NCBI GenBank assembly: GCA_019119495.1
Contig: DWWX01000020.1
Location: forward strand, 280,809-344,808
Direction of reading: 5' to 3'
Source: Candidatus Gemmiger stercorigallinarum
GTDB lineage: Bacteria; Bacillota; Clostridia; Oscillospirales; Ruminococcaceae
Length of the DNA stretch: 64,000 bases
The notes beneath the pieces are model-generated. The model was not told where the DNA came from, did no database searches, and saw only the letters and a program-made list of their open reading frames with translations. The position numbers and the translations under genes were made by a program. Shown piece after piece: positions 18,825 through 27,179 of this stretch. How positions within the stretch are numbered: position 1 is the stretch's first letter; each line of letters opens with the position of its first letter.

Positions 18825-19979
18825 CTATTCCGCCGTTTTGGGGCGGCCGCTCCCCTGCCGCCCCGCCAGGGCTGCTTCCAGCCGGGCCAGGTCGGCCGGG
18901 GTGTCGATGTCCGCAAGCTCCCATTCGTCCGCCGCCGGCAGCAGGCGGACGCTGCCGGGATGGGCCTGCGCCACGGCGCCGCCGCCCCGGCCTTCGGGCA
19001 GGGCGCGCAGCTCCGGGTAGGCCCAGGCCGGGAACAGCACCGGCGCGCCGGGCTTTCCCTGCCAGGCGGGCCGCCAGATGGACTGCGGGTCGTCCGCCGC
19101 GCAGAGGGCCAGGCCGGCCACCGTTTCCCGCCGCAGCAGCGGCTGGTCGGCCGGGCAGAACAGGCAGCCGGCGTCCGCCCGCAGCGCCGCAAGGCCCAGG
19201 CGGACGGTATCACTGCGGAAAGGCCGGCTGTGCAGCAGGACCGGCACGCCCTGCCCGCGGCAGAAGGCGGCGGCTTCGGCGCTGCGGGTGACCACCACCC
19301 GCCGGGCGAAAACGCCCTGCGTGGCGTCCAGCGTGTACTGCAAAAGCGGCCTGCCCGCAAAGGGGGCCAGCAGCTTGCTGCCGCCGAACCGCCGCCCCAG
19401 CCCCGACGCCATGATGACGCAGCCCAGGCTGCCGAAAGGCGCGTCCAGATCGACGCAGAACACATCCGGATGCCGGCACAGCCGGCGCAGAAAGGGCAGA
19501 TCCTGCTTGCGCACCGCCGCGGCCAGCCGCTTGCGGGACATCAACTCCAAAACGGCGGCGCAGTATTCCGGGCAGGCGGTTTCCAGATAGCCCGCCTCAT
19601 CCAGAAGGGCCCACTCCCCCGCCGCGTCGGCGCAGCGCCGCAGCGCCGGGACGCCCAGCGCGCAAAAGCCCTCCGTTACCGGGCGCATGCGGTTTTCGGG
19701 GCCGGGCAGCGCCGGGTCGAACCGGCCGATCACCGCGGTACGGCCCGTGGTGTTTTCTTTCAGGTACACCGCCCTGCCCGGCTGCGCCCAGGTGGTAAGG
19801 CCGGGCAGCGCCCCCGCCGCCCCCAGCCGCGGGGCCAGCACCGCCAGCAGCGTCGATTTGCCGCTGCGCCGGCCGCCCGTCACGACCAGATGGCGCTTAC
19901 CGCTGGCCAGGAAAGAAGTCCAGATACAGTCTGCGGTTGGCCTGTATGCAGGCGTCGCGGTAGGCTTCATAGCGGGCAA
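18825..19979 (-). CDS. Fused nucleoside-triphosphatase / MocA-like molybdopterin nucleotidyltransferase
   Basis: About 384 residues in two parts. Residues about 32-180 look like a THEP1/NTPase_1-type P-loop protein: Walker A GGRRSGKST (35-43) and an acidic Walker B stretch LLDEAGYLE (125-133). Residues about 185-384 are a MobA/MocA nucleotidyltransferase with the sugar-nucleotide-type loop MASGLGRRFGGSKLL (190-204), DQPLL and a C-terminal DIDTPADLARLE. MocA enzymes add CMP to molybdopterin for xanthine-dehydrogenase-type enzymes, which fits the adjacent hydroxylase. The start is uncertain: this ATG overlaps the ModE-like gene by 83 nt and has no good ribosome site. A GTG at about 19883, just after that gene's stop and just before the P-loop, is an alternative. 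Confidence 0.8.
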   Translation of the reverse strand: MPAMKPTATPAYRPTADCIWTSFLASGKRHLVVTGGRRSGKSTLLAVLAPRLGAAGALPGLTTWAQPGRAVYLKENTTGRTAVIGRFDPALPGPENRMRPVTEGFCALGVPALRRCADAAGEWALLDEAGYLETACPEYCAAVLELMSRKRLAAAVRKQDLPFLRRLCRHPDVFCVDLDAPFGSLGCVIMASGLGRRFGGSKLLAPFAGRPLLQYTLDATQGVFARRVVVTRSAEAAAFCRGQGVPVLLHSRPFRSDTVRLGLAALRADAGCLFCPADQPLLRRETVAGLALCAADDPQSIWRPAWQGKPGAPVLFPAWAYPELRALPEGRGGGAVAQAHPGSVRLLPAADEWELADIDTPADLARLEAALAGRQGSGRPKTAE

Positions 19980-20238
19980 GCCACTCCTTTCCTTCCGGGG
20001 TCAGGCGGCTGCCGCCGCCGCAGCGGCCGCCCGCGGCGCGCTCGGTCAGCGCAAAGCCCAGCGCCTTCTCGGCGTTCTGCAAAAGCTTCAGCGCCTTGGT
20101 GTAGGCCATGCCCATCTCACCGGCGGCGGCCCGCAAAGAACCGGTCCGCTCCACCCCGTGCAGCAGACGGCAGGGGCCTTCGCCAAAAAACTTTTCCTGT
20201 TCGTCGGTATAAAAAACGATCTTTGTCACTGCCTGCAT
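19897..20238 (-). CDS. ModE-type winged-helix regulator lacking the molybdate-binding domain
   Basis: 113 residues matching the N-terminal DNA-binding part of ModE: the helix-turn-helix RTGSLRAAAGEMGMAYTKAL (31-50), then LGFALTERAAGGRCGGGSRLTPEG (about 60-83), the typical LysR-like wing. No Mop/TOBE molybdate-binding domain follows. It either senses metal by other means or acts as a constitutive regulator. It is encoded between a type II importer and the MocA-like fusion, so control of molybdenum uptake and cofactor genes is the natural inference. The start ATG at 20238 follows GGGAGGACCCGCC. Confidence 0.86.
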   Translation of the reverse strand: MQAVTKIVFYTDEQEKFFGEGPCRLLHGVERTGSLRAAAGEMGMAYTKALKLLQNAEKALGFALTERAAGGRCGGGSRLTPEGKEWLARYEAYRDACIQANRRLYLDFFPGQR

Positions 20239-20292
20239 GGCGGGTCCTCCCGGTCTGTGCGCCGGTTTTGGGGCGGTTGGGGCGGCTTTGTT

Positions 20293-21108
20293 TTACGGGT
20301 CTATTGTACCGCATCCCTCCGGCTCTTTCAACAGCACCAGCTGCTGCCGGCCGCTGCGGTCGGCGCAGCGGTGCAGGCTGATGGCCCCGTACACCTCCGC
20401 CAGCTGCCGTTCCAGCTGCTGCGGCGGGTCGGCGGCGGGGTCCAGCACCGCGCGTACCCTGCCCCCCGCCAGCACCAGCAGGCGGTCGCAGCAGTTCAGC
20501 GCCAGGGCGGGGTCGTGCAGCGCCGCCAGGACGGCGCGCCCAGGCGCCTGCCCCACCCACTGCCGCAGAAGATCCAGCATGCGGTAGCGGTGGCGGAGAT
20601 CCAGCGCGCTTTCCGGCTCGTCCAAAAGCAGCAGCCGGCTGCCGGCCGCCAGCGTGCGGGCCAGGATGCAAAGCTGTTTCTGGCCCTCGCTCAGGTGCAG
20701 GTAGTTTTCCTCCTCCCGCCCGGCAAGGCCCACCTGGGCCAGCGCCCGGCGCGCCTGCTCCCGCATGGCCGGCGTGGGGCGTTCCAGCAGGCCCAGCTGC
20801 GGGTTAAAGCCCATCAGCACCACCTCCAGCGCCGTGACGTCGATGGCAATGCCGCTGCGCTGGGGGATGTAGCCGCACCGCCCGGCCAGCTGCCGGGGCG
20901 AAAGCTCCTCCAGCCGGTTGCCCTCCAGCGTGCAGCTGCCGCCGTGGGGCAAAATACCGCACACCGCCTTGAGCAGCGTCGTCTTTCCGCTGCCGTTGGC
21001 CCCCACGACACCCACGATCCGCCCCGGCTCCACCGCAAAGCAAACGCCGTCCAGGACCGGCCTGCCGCCGTAGCCGGCGGTCAGGTTTTCCACTGCAAAA
21101 AAGCTCAT
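20293..21108 (-). CDS. ABC transporter ATP-binding protein (FecE/BtuD/MolC type)
   Basis: A 271-residue cytoplasmic ATPase with Walker A GANGSGKTT (about 37-45), Q-loop YIPQRSG, signature LSEGQKQ and Walker B LLLLDEPESALD. It belongs to the iron-siderophore/cobalamin/heme family of type II importers. The ATG at 21108 ([15 protein letters not shown]) overlaps the permease stop by 4 nt; the frame upstream of it is a shadow of the permease. Given the ModE-type regulator and MocA-like gene downstream, the cargo may be molybdate or tungstate (as for the known MolBCA importer) rather than iron or B12. This is an inference. Confidence 0.88.
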   Translation of the reverse strand: MSFFAVENLTAGYGGRPVLDGVCFAVEPGRIVGVVGANGSGKTTLLKAVCGILPHGGSCTLEGNRLEELSPRQLAGRCGYIPQRSGIAIDVTALEVVLMGFNPQLGLLERPTPAMREQARRALAQVGLAGREEENYLHLSEGQKQLCILARTLAAGSRLLLLDEPESALDLRHRYRMLDLLRQWVGQAPGRAVLAALHDPALALNCCDRLLVLAGGRVRAVLDPAADPPQQLERQLAEVYGAISLHRCADRSGRQQLVLLKEPEGCGTIDP

Positions 21109-22085
21109 GCCTGCCGCCTGCCTTTCACGATAAGGAAGATAAGGAACGGCGCGCCCAGCAGGCTGGTAAAGATGCTGACCGGCAGCTCGACGGCGGCCGC
21201 GCTGCGGGCCAGGATATCCGCCCCGGTCAGCAGGATGCCGCCCAAAAGCCCGCCCAGCAGCATGGTGCCGGGGCCGCTGCGCTTTGTCAGCAGCCGCGCG
21301 CCGTGGGGCGCCAGCAGCCCCACAAAGCTGATCAGCCCCGAAAGGCTGACCACGCAGGACACCGCCAGCGTGGCTGTCAGCAGCACCGCCAAACGCATCC
21401 GCCCCACCGAGACCCCCAGCATCCGGGCTTCGCCCTCGTCGGCCGAGAGCAGCAGCACCTGCCGGTGCAGAAGGAACAGCGCCGCCACGCAGAGGGCGCA
21501 CAGCGCCAGGTTGCCGCCGATGGAATACCCGCTGACGCCGTTCAGGCTGCCCATGATCCAGTACTCGATGGAGGCCAGCTCCCGCTCCGGGTCGGCGGTG
21601 AGTTTCAGGCACATCAGGGCGGTCTGCGCCAGCGAGTGCACCGCGATGCCCGCCAGCACGATGGTGCTGTGCCGGCCGGAACGGTCCAGCGCCGACAGCG
21701 CCAGCGCCAGCCCCACCGCGGCCAGCGCCCCCGCAAAGGAGGCCGCCGTGACCGCCGCCGCGCCGGACAAAAACAGGATGCCCGCCGCCGCGCCCGCGCT
21801 GGCCCCGGAGGAAACGCCGATCACATCGGGCGAGGCCAGCGGGTTGCGGAACACCGTCTGGTAGACAAAGCCCGCCACGCCCAGCGCAAAGCCGCCCAAA
21901 ACGCCCACCGCCGTCCGGCTGGCCCGCAGCGTCCAGAACACCCGCAGCTGCATTTCGTCGCCGGCCAGCATGCCCTCCAGCGTGAGCGGGTACTTGCCGG
22001 TGAACAAACCGGCAACAGCCAGGACGGCCAAAAGGGCCGCCCCGGCTGCGCAGAACAGTTTGATCTTTGTGCGGTCAGGCTGCAT
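21105..22085 (-). CDS. ABC transporter permease (FecCD/BtuC/MolB type)
   Basis: 326 residues from the ATG at 22085 with about nine to ten membrane helices. Family landmarks are [21 protein letters not shown] (about 78-98, the conserved NPLAxPxxLGxxxGA loop) and [17 protein letters not shown] (about 253-270, the F(I/V)GLxxPHxxR motif). The start overlaps the end of the binding-protein gene by 11 nt, and the 3' end overlaps the ATPase start by 4 nt, so all three are translationally coupled. An in-frame ATG ten codons further upstream lacks advantages. Type II import channel; substrate inferred, not shown. Confidence 0.88.
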   Translation of the reverse strand: MQPDRTKIKLFCAAGAALLAVLAVAGLFTGKYPLTLEGMLAGDEMQLRVFWTLRASRTAVGVLGGFALGVAGFVYQTVFRNPLASPDVIGVSSGASAGAAAGILFLSGAAAVTAASFAGALAAVGLALALSALDRSGRHSTIVLAGIAVHSLAQTALMCLKLTADPERELASIEYWIMGSLNGVSGYSIGGNLALCALCVAALFLLHRQVLLLSADEGEARMLGVSVGRMRLAVLLTATLAVSCVVSLSGLISFVGLLAPHGARLLTKRSGPGTMLLGGLLGGILLTGADILARSAAAVELPVSIFTSLLGAPFLIFLIVKGRRQA

Positions 22086-23199
22086 CGGTCCCGCCGGCGG
22101 CCGCGCTGTAGGCAAAGCCGTAGAAAGTCTGGTAGAACTCGTCGATCACGGCCAGGCTGTCGGCTTCGGGGCACAGGTCAGGGTGCAGCACGCTGGAAAG
22201 CCACACCGCACCCAAGATGCCGCCGGGCACCGGGCTGTCCCAGGCCTCGGCGTCGCCGGGGATCTGGAACACGTTGCCGTTCTCCACCGCGGCGCAGCCG
22301 GCCAGGTTGGGGTCGGCCAACACGTCGTCCACGGTGTAGTCGGCGTCAGAGGCCAGCACGATGTAATCGGGGTCCCAGGCCAGCACCTGCTCGTAGCTGA
22401 CCTCGGCCCAGTAGGTATCGGTGATCTCGGCCGCCGCGTTGACGCCGCCCGCCATGCGGATCATGTCCGACTGGTACATGGCGTCGCCGGCGGTGGAGAG
22501 GAAGTCCGAGTTGCCGGCCAGGTAGACGCTGGGGGTCTCGGCGCCGGCCAGCGTATCGGCCAGCCGCTGCTCCTGCTCCGCCGAGAAGTCCAATAGCGCC
22601 TGGGCGCGGGCCTGGGTGTTGGTGGCGGCGCCGATCAGGGTGACGGCCTCGTTCAGCAGGGCCTGGTCCTCCGGGTTGACCAGCAGCGCGGGAATGCCCA
22701 GCTCGGCCAGGCTGTCGGCGGCGCTTTCCAGCTTGAGGGGCAGGATGACCAAGTCGGGGGCCAGGGCGGCGCACCCCTCCAGGTCAAACTCCTTGGCGGT
22801 GCCCACGCTGGGCAGCTCCAGCAGCTCCGGCGCGCTGAGGGCGTAGATGGGGCGGGTGTCGGCCTTGGCCTCGATGCCCACCAGCTCGTCCTGCAGGCCC
22901 AGGGCGATCAGCAGGCTGGTGGTGATGTAGTAGCCGCTGACCAGCGTTTCCGGCTGGGACTCAATGGTGACCTGGCGGCCGGCCTGATCGGTGACGGTGA
23001 CGGGATAGGACGTCTCGGACGCCCCGTCAGGCTGGGCGGTGGGGTCGGCGGCTTCCGGGGTGTCGGCGGCCGGCTCGGACACAGCTTCCGGCTGGGAGGC
23101 CGGTTCGCTGCCGGAAGCGTCGGGCTGTGCGCCGCAGGCTGCCAGGGACAGGGCCATGGCAAGGGCCAGCAGCAGGGACAGGGTCTTTTTCATCTTCAT
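22075..23199 (-). CDS. ABC transporter substrate-binding lipoprotein (type II importer)
   Basis: A 374-residue lipoprotein. The signal peptide [23 protein letters not shown] carries the lipobox LAAC (Cys22), followed by an acidic Ala/Glu/Pro/Ser-rich linker to about residue 62. The folded part is the helical-backbone (periplasmic_binding_2) type: [17 protein letters not shown], then [22 protein letters not shown], and a second lobe with [13 protein letters not shown]. This family carries chelated iron, B12, heme and, in MolA, molybdate/tungstate. No typical siderophore gene is nearby, whereas ModE- and MocA-like genes follow. The start has an AAAGGAGAAAACGAC ribosome site and a TTGCGT-17-TATAAT promoter. 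Confidence 0.9.
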   Translation of the reverse strand: MKMKKTLSLLLALAMALSLAACGAQPDASGSEPASQPEAVSEPAADTPEAADPTAQPDGASETSYPVTVTDQAGRQVTIESQPETLVSGYYITTSLLIALGLQDELVGIEAKADTRPIYALSAPELLELPSVGTAKEFDLEGCAALAPDLVILPLKLESAADSLAELGIPALLVNPEDQALLNEAVTLIGAATNTQARAQALLDFSAEQEQRLADTLAGAETPSVYLAGNSDFLSTAGDAMYQSDMIRMAGGVNAAAEITDTYWAEVSYEQVLAWDPDYIVLASDADYTVDDVLADPNLAGCAAVENGNVFQIPGDAEAWDSPVPGGILGAVWLSSVLHPDLCPEADSLAVIDEFYQTFYGFAYSAAAGGTDAA

Positions 23200-23257
23200 G
23201 TCGTTTTCTCCTTTGGCGGGCGGCTCGCGCCCGTTGTTCTTTTGAAACTACAACGCG

Positions 23258-23286
23258 ATTATAGCAATTTCTCTTTCCAAACGCAA
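23258..23286 (-). promoter_or_regulatory. Promoter of the importer-ModE-MocA operon
   Basis: TTGCGT (23286-23281), 17 nt, TATAAT (23263-23258) on the minus strand. Its -35 region overlaps the spacer of the divergent hydroxylase promoter. Confidence 0.78.
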
Positions 23287-23302
23287 GATGTACTGATATA
23301 AT
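23274..23302 (+). promoter_or_regulatory. Promoter of the molybdenum hydroxylase operon
   Basis: TTTCCA (23274-23279), 17 nt, TATAAT (23297-23302) on the plus strand. The -35 lies inside the spacer of the opposing promoter, so polymerases on the two promoters should exclude each other. The leader to the first gene is about 120 nt. Confidence 0.7.
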
Positions 23303-23431
23303 GTTGTCGGAAATGTGCCGTTTTGCGCGGTTTTCGCGCCGGCGGCATGCGGTTTTGCGGCGGGCGGCGCTTTGCGCGCCCGCCCGGACGTCCCCCGCCG
23401 CGGGGACAGGGATCTGGAAAAGGAACGTGCT

Positions 23432-24232
23432 ATGCTTACCATCCAAAACTACGTCCAGGCCGAAAGCCTGGAGCAGGCCTGGCAGCTGAACCAGAAAAAG
23501 AGCACCCGCATTTTGGGCGGCATGCTCTGGCTGAAGATGGCCAAAAACACCGTGGGCACCGCCGTGGACCTGTGCCGCCTGGGGCTGGACGCCATCGAGG
23601 AGGACGAAACGCAGTTCTCGCTGGGGGCCATGGTCACGCTGCGCCAGCTGGAACAGCACCCCGGCCTGAACGCCTACACCGGGGGCGCCGCCGAAAAAGC
23701 CGTCCGGGACATTGTGGGCGTGCAGTTCCGCAACATGGCCACGGTGGGCGGCAGCGTGTGGGGGCGGTTCGGCTTCTCTGACGTGCTGACGCTGCTGCTT
23801 GCCATGGACAGCGCCGTGGAGCTTTACCGGGGCGGCGTGGTGCCGCTGGAACAGTTCGCCGCCATGGACTACGACCGGGACCTGCTGGTGCGGGTGCTGG
23901 TGCGCAAAACGCCGGGGCGGTTTGCCTACCGGGCCATGCGCAACCAGCGCACCGACCTGCCCGCCTTGACCTGCGCGGTATCCTGCCTGGACGGCGAGTA
24001 CCGCGCCGTGATCGGGGCAAGGCCGGGCAAGGCTGTGGTGCTGCGGGACGAAGCCCGCATTCTTTCCGGCGGCATTACGCCGGAAAGCGCCGCCGCCTTT
24101 GCCGACTTTGCGGCCGAAACCGTCCCCACCGGCAGCAACCTGCGCGGCAGCGCGGCTTACCGTACCCATCTTGTCCGGGTGCTGACCCGGCGCAGCCTGT
24201 TGGAGCTGGGAGGTGTGCAGGCATGGAACTGA
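23432..24232 (+). CDS. xdhB: Molybdenum hydroxylase FAD-binding subunit (XdhB-like)
   Basis: A 266-residue flavoprotein subunit of the xanthine-dehydrogenase family. It passes electrons from the Fe-S subunit to FAD and then NAD or another acceptor. The segment RNMATVGGSVWGRFGFSDVL (about 105-124) is the conserved FAD pyrophosphate loop. CO-dehydrogenase-flavoprotein-like C-terminal domain follows (LRGSAAYRTHLVRVLTRR). It is slightly shorter than the common 280-300. The ATG at 23432 follows AAAGGAACGTGCT; the frame is open upstream to 23315 but lies in the leader. It overlaps the next gene by 10 nt. Confidence 0.9.
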   Translation: MLTIQNYVQAESLEQAWQLNQKKSTRILGGMLWLKMAKNTVGTAVDLCRLGLDAIEEDETQFSLGAMVTLRQLEQHPGLNAYTGGAAEKAVRDIVGVQFRNMATVGGSVWGRFGFSDVLTLLLAMDSAVELYRGGVVPLEQFAAMDYDRDLLVRVLVRKTPGRFAYRAMRNQRTDLPALTCAVSCLDGEYRAVIGARPGKAVVLRDEARILSGGITPESAAAFADFAAETVPTGSNLRGSAAYRTHLVRVLTRRSLLELGGVQAWN

Positions 24233-24699
24233 AACTGACTTTGAACGGCAGGCCGGTGACCGACCACGCGGACCCCGACCTGCTGCTGATCGACTTTCTG
24301 CGCGCCCACGGCTGCTACAGCGTCAAGCGCGGGTGCGAGACCTCCAACTGCGGGCTGTGCACCGTGCTTTTGGACGGCAGGCCGATCCTTTCCTGCTCGA
24401 TGCTGGCCCTGCGCGCGGCGGGACACAGCGTCCAGACGCTGGAGGGCCTGCAGGAGGAAGCCGCCGATTTTGTCGGGTTCATCGCCGACCAGGGCGCCGA
24501 CCAGTGCGGTTTCTGCAACCCCGGCTTTGTGATGAACACCATCGCCCTGCTGCGGGAAAACCCCGACCCCACCGACGACGAGATCCGGGCTTTCCTGGCC
24601 GGCAACCTCTGCCGCTGCTCCGGCTACGACGGGCAGCTGCGGGGCATCCGCAGCTATCTGGACAGCCGGAAGAAAGGGGGCGACCGCCATGACCAATGA
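24223..24699 (+). CDS. xdhC: Molybdenum hydroxylase 2Fe-2S subunit (XdhC-like)
   Basis: 158 residues with both cluster sites of the family. The plant-ferredoxin-type N-terminal cluster uses C38, C43, C46 and C58 (CETSNCGLC). The C-terminal four-helix domain uses C95, C98, C130 and C132 (QCGFCNPGF and LCRCSGY). It relays electrons from the molybdenum subunit to the FAD subunit. Both ends overlap neighbouring genes (10 and 11 nt), so the three subunits are translationally coupled in the order FAD, Fe-S, Mo. Confidence 0.95.
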   Translation: MELKLTLNGRPVTDHADPDLLLIDFLRAHGCYSVKRGCETSNCGLCTVLLDGRPILSCSMLALRAAGHSVQTLEGLQEEAADFVGFIADQGADQCGFCNPGFVMNTIALLRENPDPTDDEIRAFLAGNLCRCSGYDGQLRGIRSYLDSRKKGGDRHDQ

Positions 24700-27007
24700 A
24701 AAACAGGACCCCCGCCGCGGCGAATACCGCTCCATCCACAAGCCGGTGCGCAAAAAGGACGCCATGCAGCTGCTTTTGGGCAAGCCGGTATATATGGACG
24801 ACATCACCCCGCGGGACGCGCTGGTGGTCAAGCTGCTGCGCTCGCCCCACGCCAACGCCATCGTGGAGGAGATCGACACCGCGCTGGCTTTGAAGGTGCC
24901 CGGCGTCGTGGCGGTGTACACCTGGCAGGACGTGCCCAAAAAGCGGTTCACCATCGCGGGGCAGACCTACCCGGAGCCCTCCCCCTATGACCGGCTGATC
25001 CTGGACCGGCATGTGCGGTTTGCGGGCGACGCGGTGGCCATCATCGCCGCCGAGACCGAGAAGGCCGCCCTGCGCGCCATGAAGCTGATCAAGGTCAAAT
25101 ACCAGGTGCTGGAGGCGGTGCTGGATTTCCGCACCGCCAAGGACAACCCCGTCCTGGTCCACCCGGAGGAGGACTGGTACCCGCCCTGCCCGGTGGGCGG
25201 CGACAACCGCCGCAACCTGGTGGCCAGCGAGGTGAACGGCGACGGCGACGTGGAAGCCGTGCTGGCCAACTGCGACATCGTGCTGGACCGCACCTACCAC
25301 ACCCGCGCCTTCAGCCAGGCGATGATGGAGACCTTCCGCACCTACACCGAGATGGACCGCTACGGCCGGCTGCATGTGATCTCCTCCACCCAGATCGTTT
25401 TCCACTGCCGGCGCATTTTGTCCCACGCGCTGGGCATCCCCAAAAGCCGCATCCGGGTGGAAAAGCCCCGCATCGGCGGCGGGTTCGGCGCCAAGCAGAC
25501 CGCCGTCTGCGAGGTCTACCCCGCCTTTGTCACGCTGCAGACCGGGCGGCCGGCCAAGCTGATCTACACCCGCGAGGAAGCGCAGATCGCCGGGTCCCCC
25601 CGGCACGAGATGGAGGTGCGCATCCGGCTGGGCGCCGACAAAGACGGGCGCATCCGCTGCATCGACCTGTACACCCTCTCCAACACCGGCGCCTACGGCG
25701 AGCACGGCCCCACCACGGTGGGACTTTCGGGCCACAAGTCCATCCCGATGTACACCGGCGGGCTGGAGGCCTACCGCTTTGGCTACGACGTGGTCTACAC
25801 CAACCTGCAGGCGGCGGGCGCCTACCGCGGCTACGGCGCCACCCAGGGCATTTTTGCGCTGGAAAGCATCGTGAACGAACTGGCCGAGCGGCTGGGCATG
25901 GACCCCACCCGGCTGCGGGACAAAAACATGGTGCGCGAGGGAATGGTCATGCCCAGCTACTACGGCGAGACCGCCAACGCCTGCGCGCTGGACCGCTGCA
26001 TGGAGCACTGCCGCCAGATGTTCCACTGGGACGAGAAATACCCGGTGCGGGACATGGGCAACGGCAAGGTGCGCGCCGCCGGCGTGGCCATGGCGATGCA
26101 GGGGTCCTGCATTTCCCGCGTGGACGTGGGCTCCGCCACCATGAAGCTGAACGACGACGGCAGCTATACCCTGATCATCGGCGCGGCGGACATGGGCACC
26201 GGCTGCGACACCATCCTGGCCCAGATGGCCGCCGAATGCATGGACTGCGATGTGGACGACGTCGCGGTCTTTGGCGCGGACACCGACGCCTCGCCCTACG
26301 ATTCCGGCTCCTACGCCTCCAGCACCACCTACATCACCGGCAAGGCGGTGGAAAAGGCCTGCGCCGAGCTGAAAGAGAAGATCTGCGCCATCGCCGCCGA
26401 GATGATGGACTGCGACCCTGCGGACGTGGTCTTTGCCGGCAGGCAGGTGCGGCGCGCCGGCACCTGCCAGGCCGTCAGCCTGGAGGAGATCGGCTGCAAG
26501 ACGCAGGTGTTCAGCAACCGGGCCGCCGTGGCGACGGCCAGCCACTCTTCCCCGGTCTCGCCGCCGCCCTACATGGTGGGCATGGTGGAGATTGAGCTGG
26601 ACAAAGAGACCGGCCACGTGACGGTGCTGGACTACATGGCCGTGGTGGACTGCGGCATCCCCATCAACCCGGCGCTGGCGCGCATCCAGACCGAGGGCGG
26701 CATCGTGCAGGGCATCGGCCACACGCTGATGGAGGACGTGCAGTACGACCGCAGCGGCCGGCCGGCGGGCAGTTCCTTTTTGCAGTACAAGCTGCCCACC
26801 CGGCTGGACATGGGCCGGCTGCATGTGGAGTTTGAGCACAGCTACGAGCCCACCGGCCCCTTCGGCGCAAAGTCCATCGGCGAGATCGTCATCAACACGC
26901 CGGCCCCGGCCCTGGCCCACGCCATCTACCGCGCCACCGGCGTCTGGCACCGGGACCTGCCCATTACGCCGGAAAAGATCGTTATGGCAGCGGAGACAAA
27001 GCGGTAA
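24689..27007 (+). CDS. xdhA: Molybdenum hydroxylase molybdopterin-binding catalytic subunit (XdhA-like)
   Basis: A 772-residue large subunit of the xanthine dehydrogenase/aldehyde oxidase family. It has an N-terminal hammerhead domain (to about 140) and the molybdopterin-binding domains. These hold GGGFGAKQ (conserved Gln loop), FRTYTEMDRYG, AYRGYGATQG and MGTGCDTILAQMAAE, and near the end FGAKSIGEI with the probable catalytic Glu at about 732. Substrate could be xanthine or another purine, as suggested by the linked NCS2 permease, but nicotinate-type heterocycles cannot be excluded. Related clostridial enzymes carry a labile selenium cofactor; nothing here shows or excludes that. No in-frame stop or selenocysteine is present. 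Confidence 0.93.
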   Translation: MTNEKQDPRRGEYRSIHKPVRKKDAMQLLLGKPVYMDDITPRDALVVKLLRSPHANAIVEEIDTALALKVPGVVAVYTWQDVPKKRFTIAGQTYPEPSPYDRLILDRHVRFAGDAVAIIAAETEKAALRAMKLIKVKYQVLEAVLDFRTAKDNPVLVHPEEDWYPPCPVGGDNRRNLVASEVNGDGDVEAVLANCDIVLDRTYHTRAFSQAMMETFRTYTEMDRYGRLHVISSTQIVFHCRRILSHALGIPKSRIRVEKPRIGGGFGAKQTAVCEVYPAFVTLQTGRPAKLIYTREEAQIAGSPRHEMEVRIRLGADKDGRIRCIDLYTLSNTGAYGEHGPTTVGLSGHKSIPMYTGGLEAYRFGYDVVYTNLQAAGAYRGYGATQGIFALESIVNELAERLGMDPTRLRDKNMVREGMVMPSYYGETANACALDRCMEHCRQMFHWDEKYPVRDMGNGKVRAAGVAMAMQGSCISRVDVGSATMKLNDDGSYTLIIGAADMGTGCDTILAQMAAECMDCDVDDVAVFGADTDASPYDSGSYASSTTYITGKAVEKACAELKEKICAIAAEMMDCDPADVVFAGRQVRRAGTCQAVSLEEIGCKTQVFSNRAAVATASHSSPVSPPPYMVGMVEIELDKETGHVTVLDYMAVVDCGIPINPALARIQTEGGIVQGIGHTLMEDVQYDRSGRPAGSSFLQYKLPTRLDMGRLHVEFEHSYEPTGPFGAKSIGEIVINTPAPALAHAIYRATGVWHRDLPITPEKIVMAAETKR

Positions 27008-27069
27008 GCCCCGGTGGCAGCCCGGCCGCCGCAGAGACCATATCACATCGTACCATCGCAATACGCAGA

Positions 27070-27110
27070 CGCAGCGCCCTGCCGAAAAACGGCAGGGCGC
27101 TGCGTGTTTT
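27070..27110 (+). terminator. Terminator of the molybdenum hydroxylase operon
   Basis: A perfect 15-bp stem (27070-27084 with 27090-27104) closes an AAAAA loop and is followed by TGTTTTCGTTT. It lies about 60 nt past the xdhA stop. Confidence 0.9.
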
Positions 27111-27179
27111 CGTTTGAGCCGCAGACTGTGTGACACAAGCTTTCCGGGCAGTTTTGCGGGATCTTTGCAGCGGCAGGGG

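Noticed and set aside
23432..27007. Selenocysteine-containing hydroxylase
   Set aside because: No in-frame TGA in any subunit; selenium, if used, would be a cofactor and cannot be seen in the sequence.
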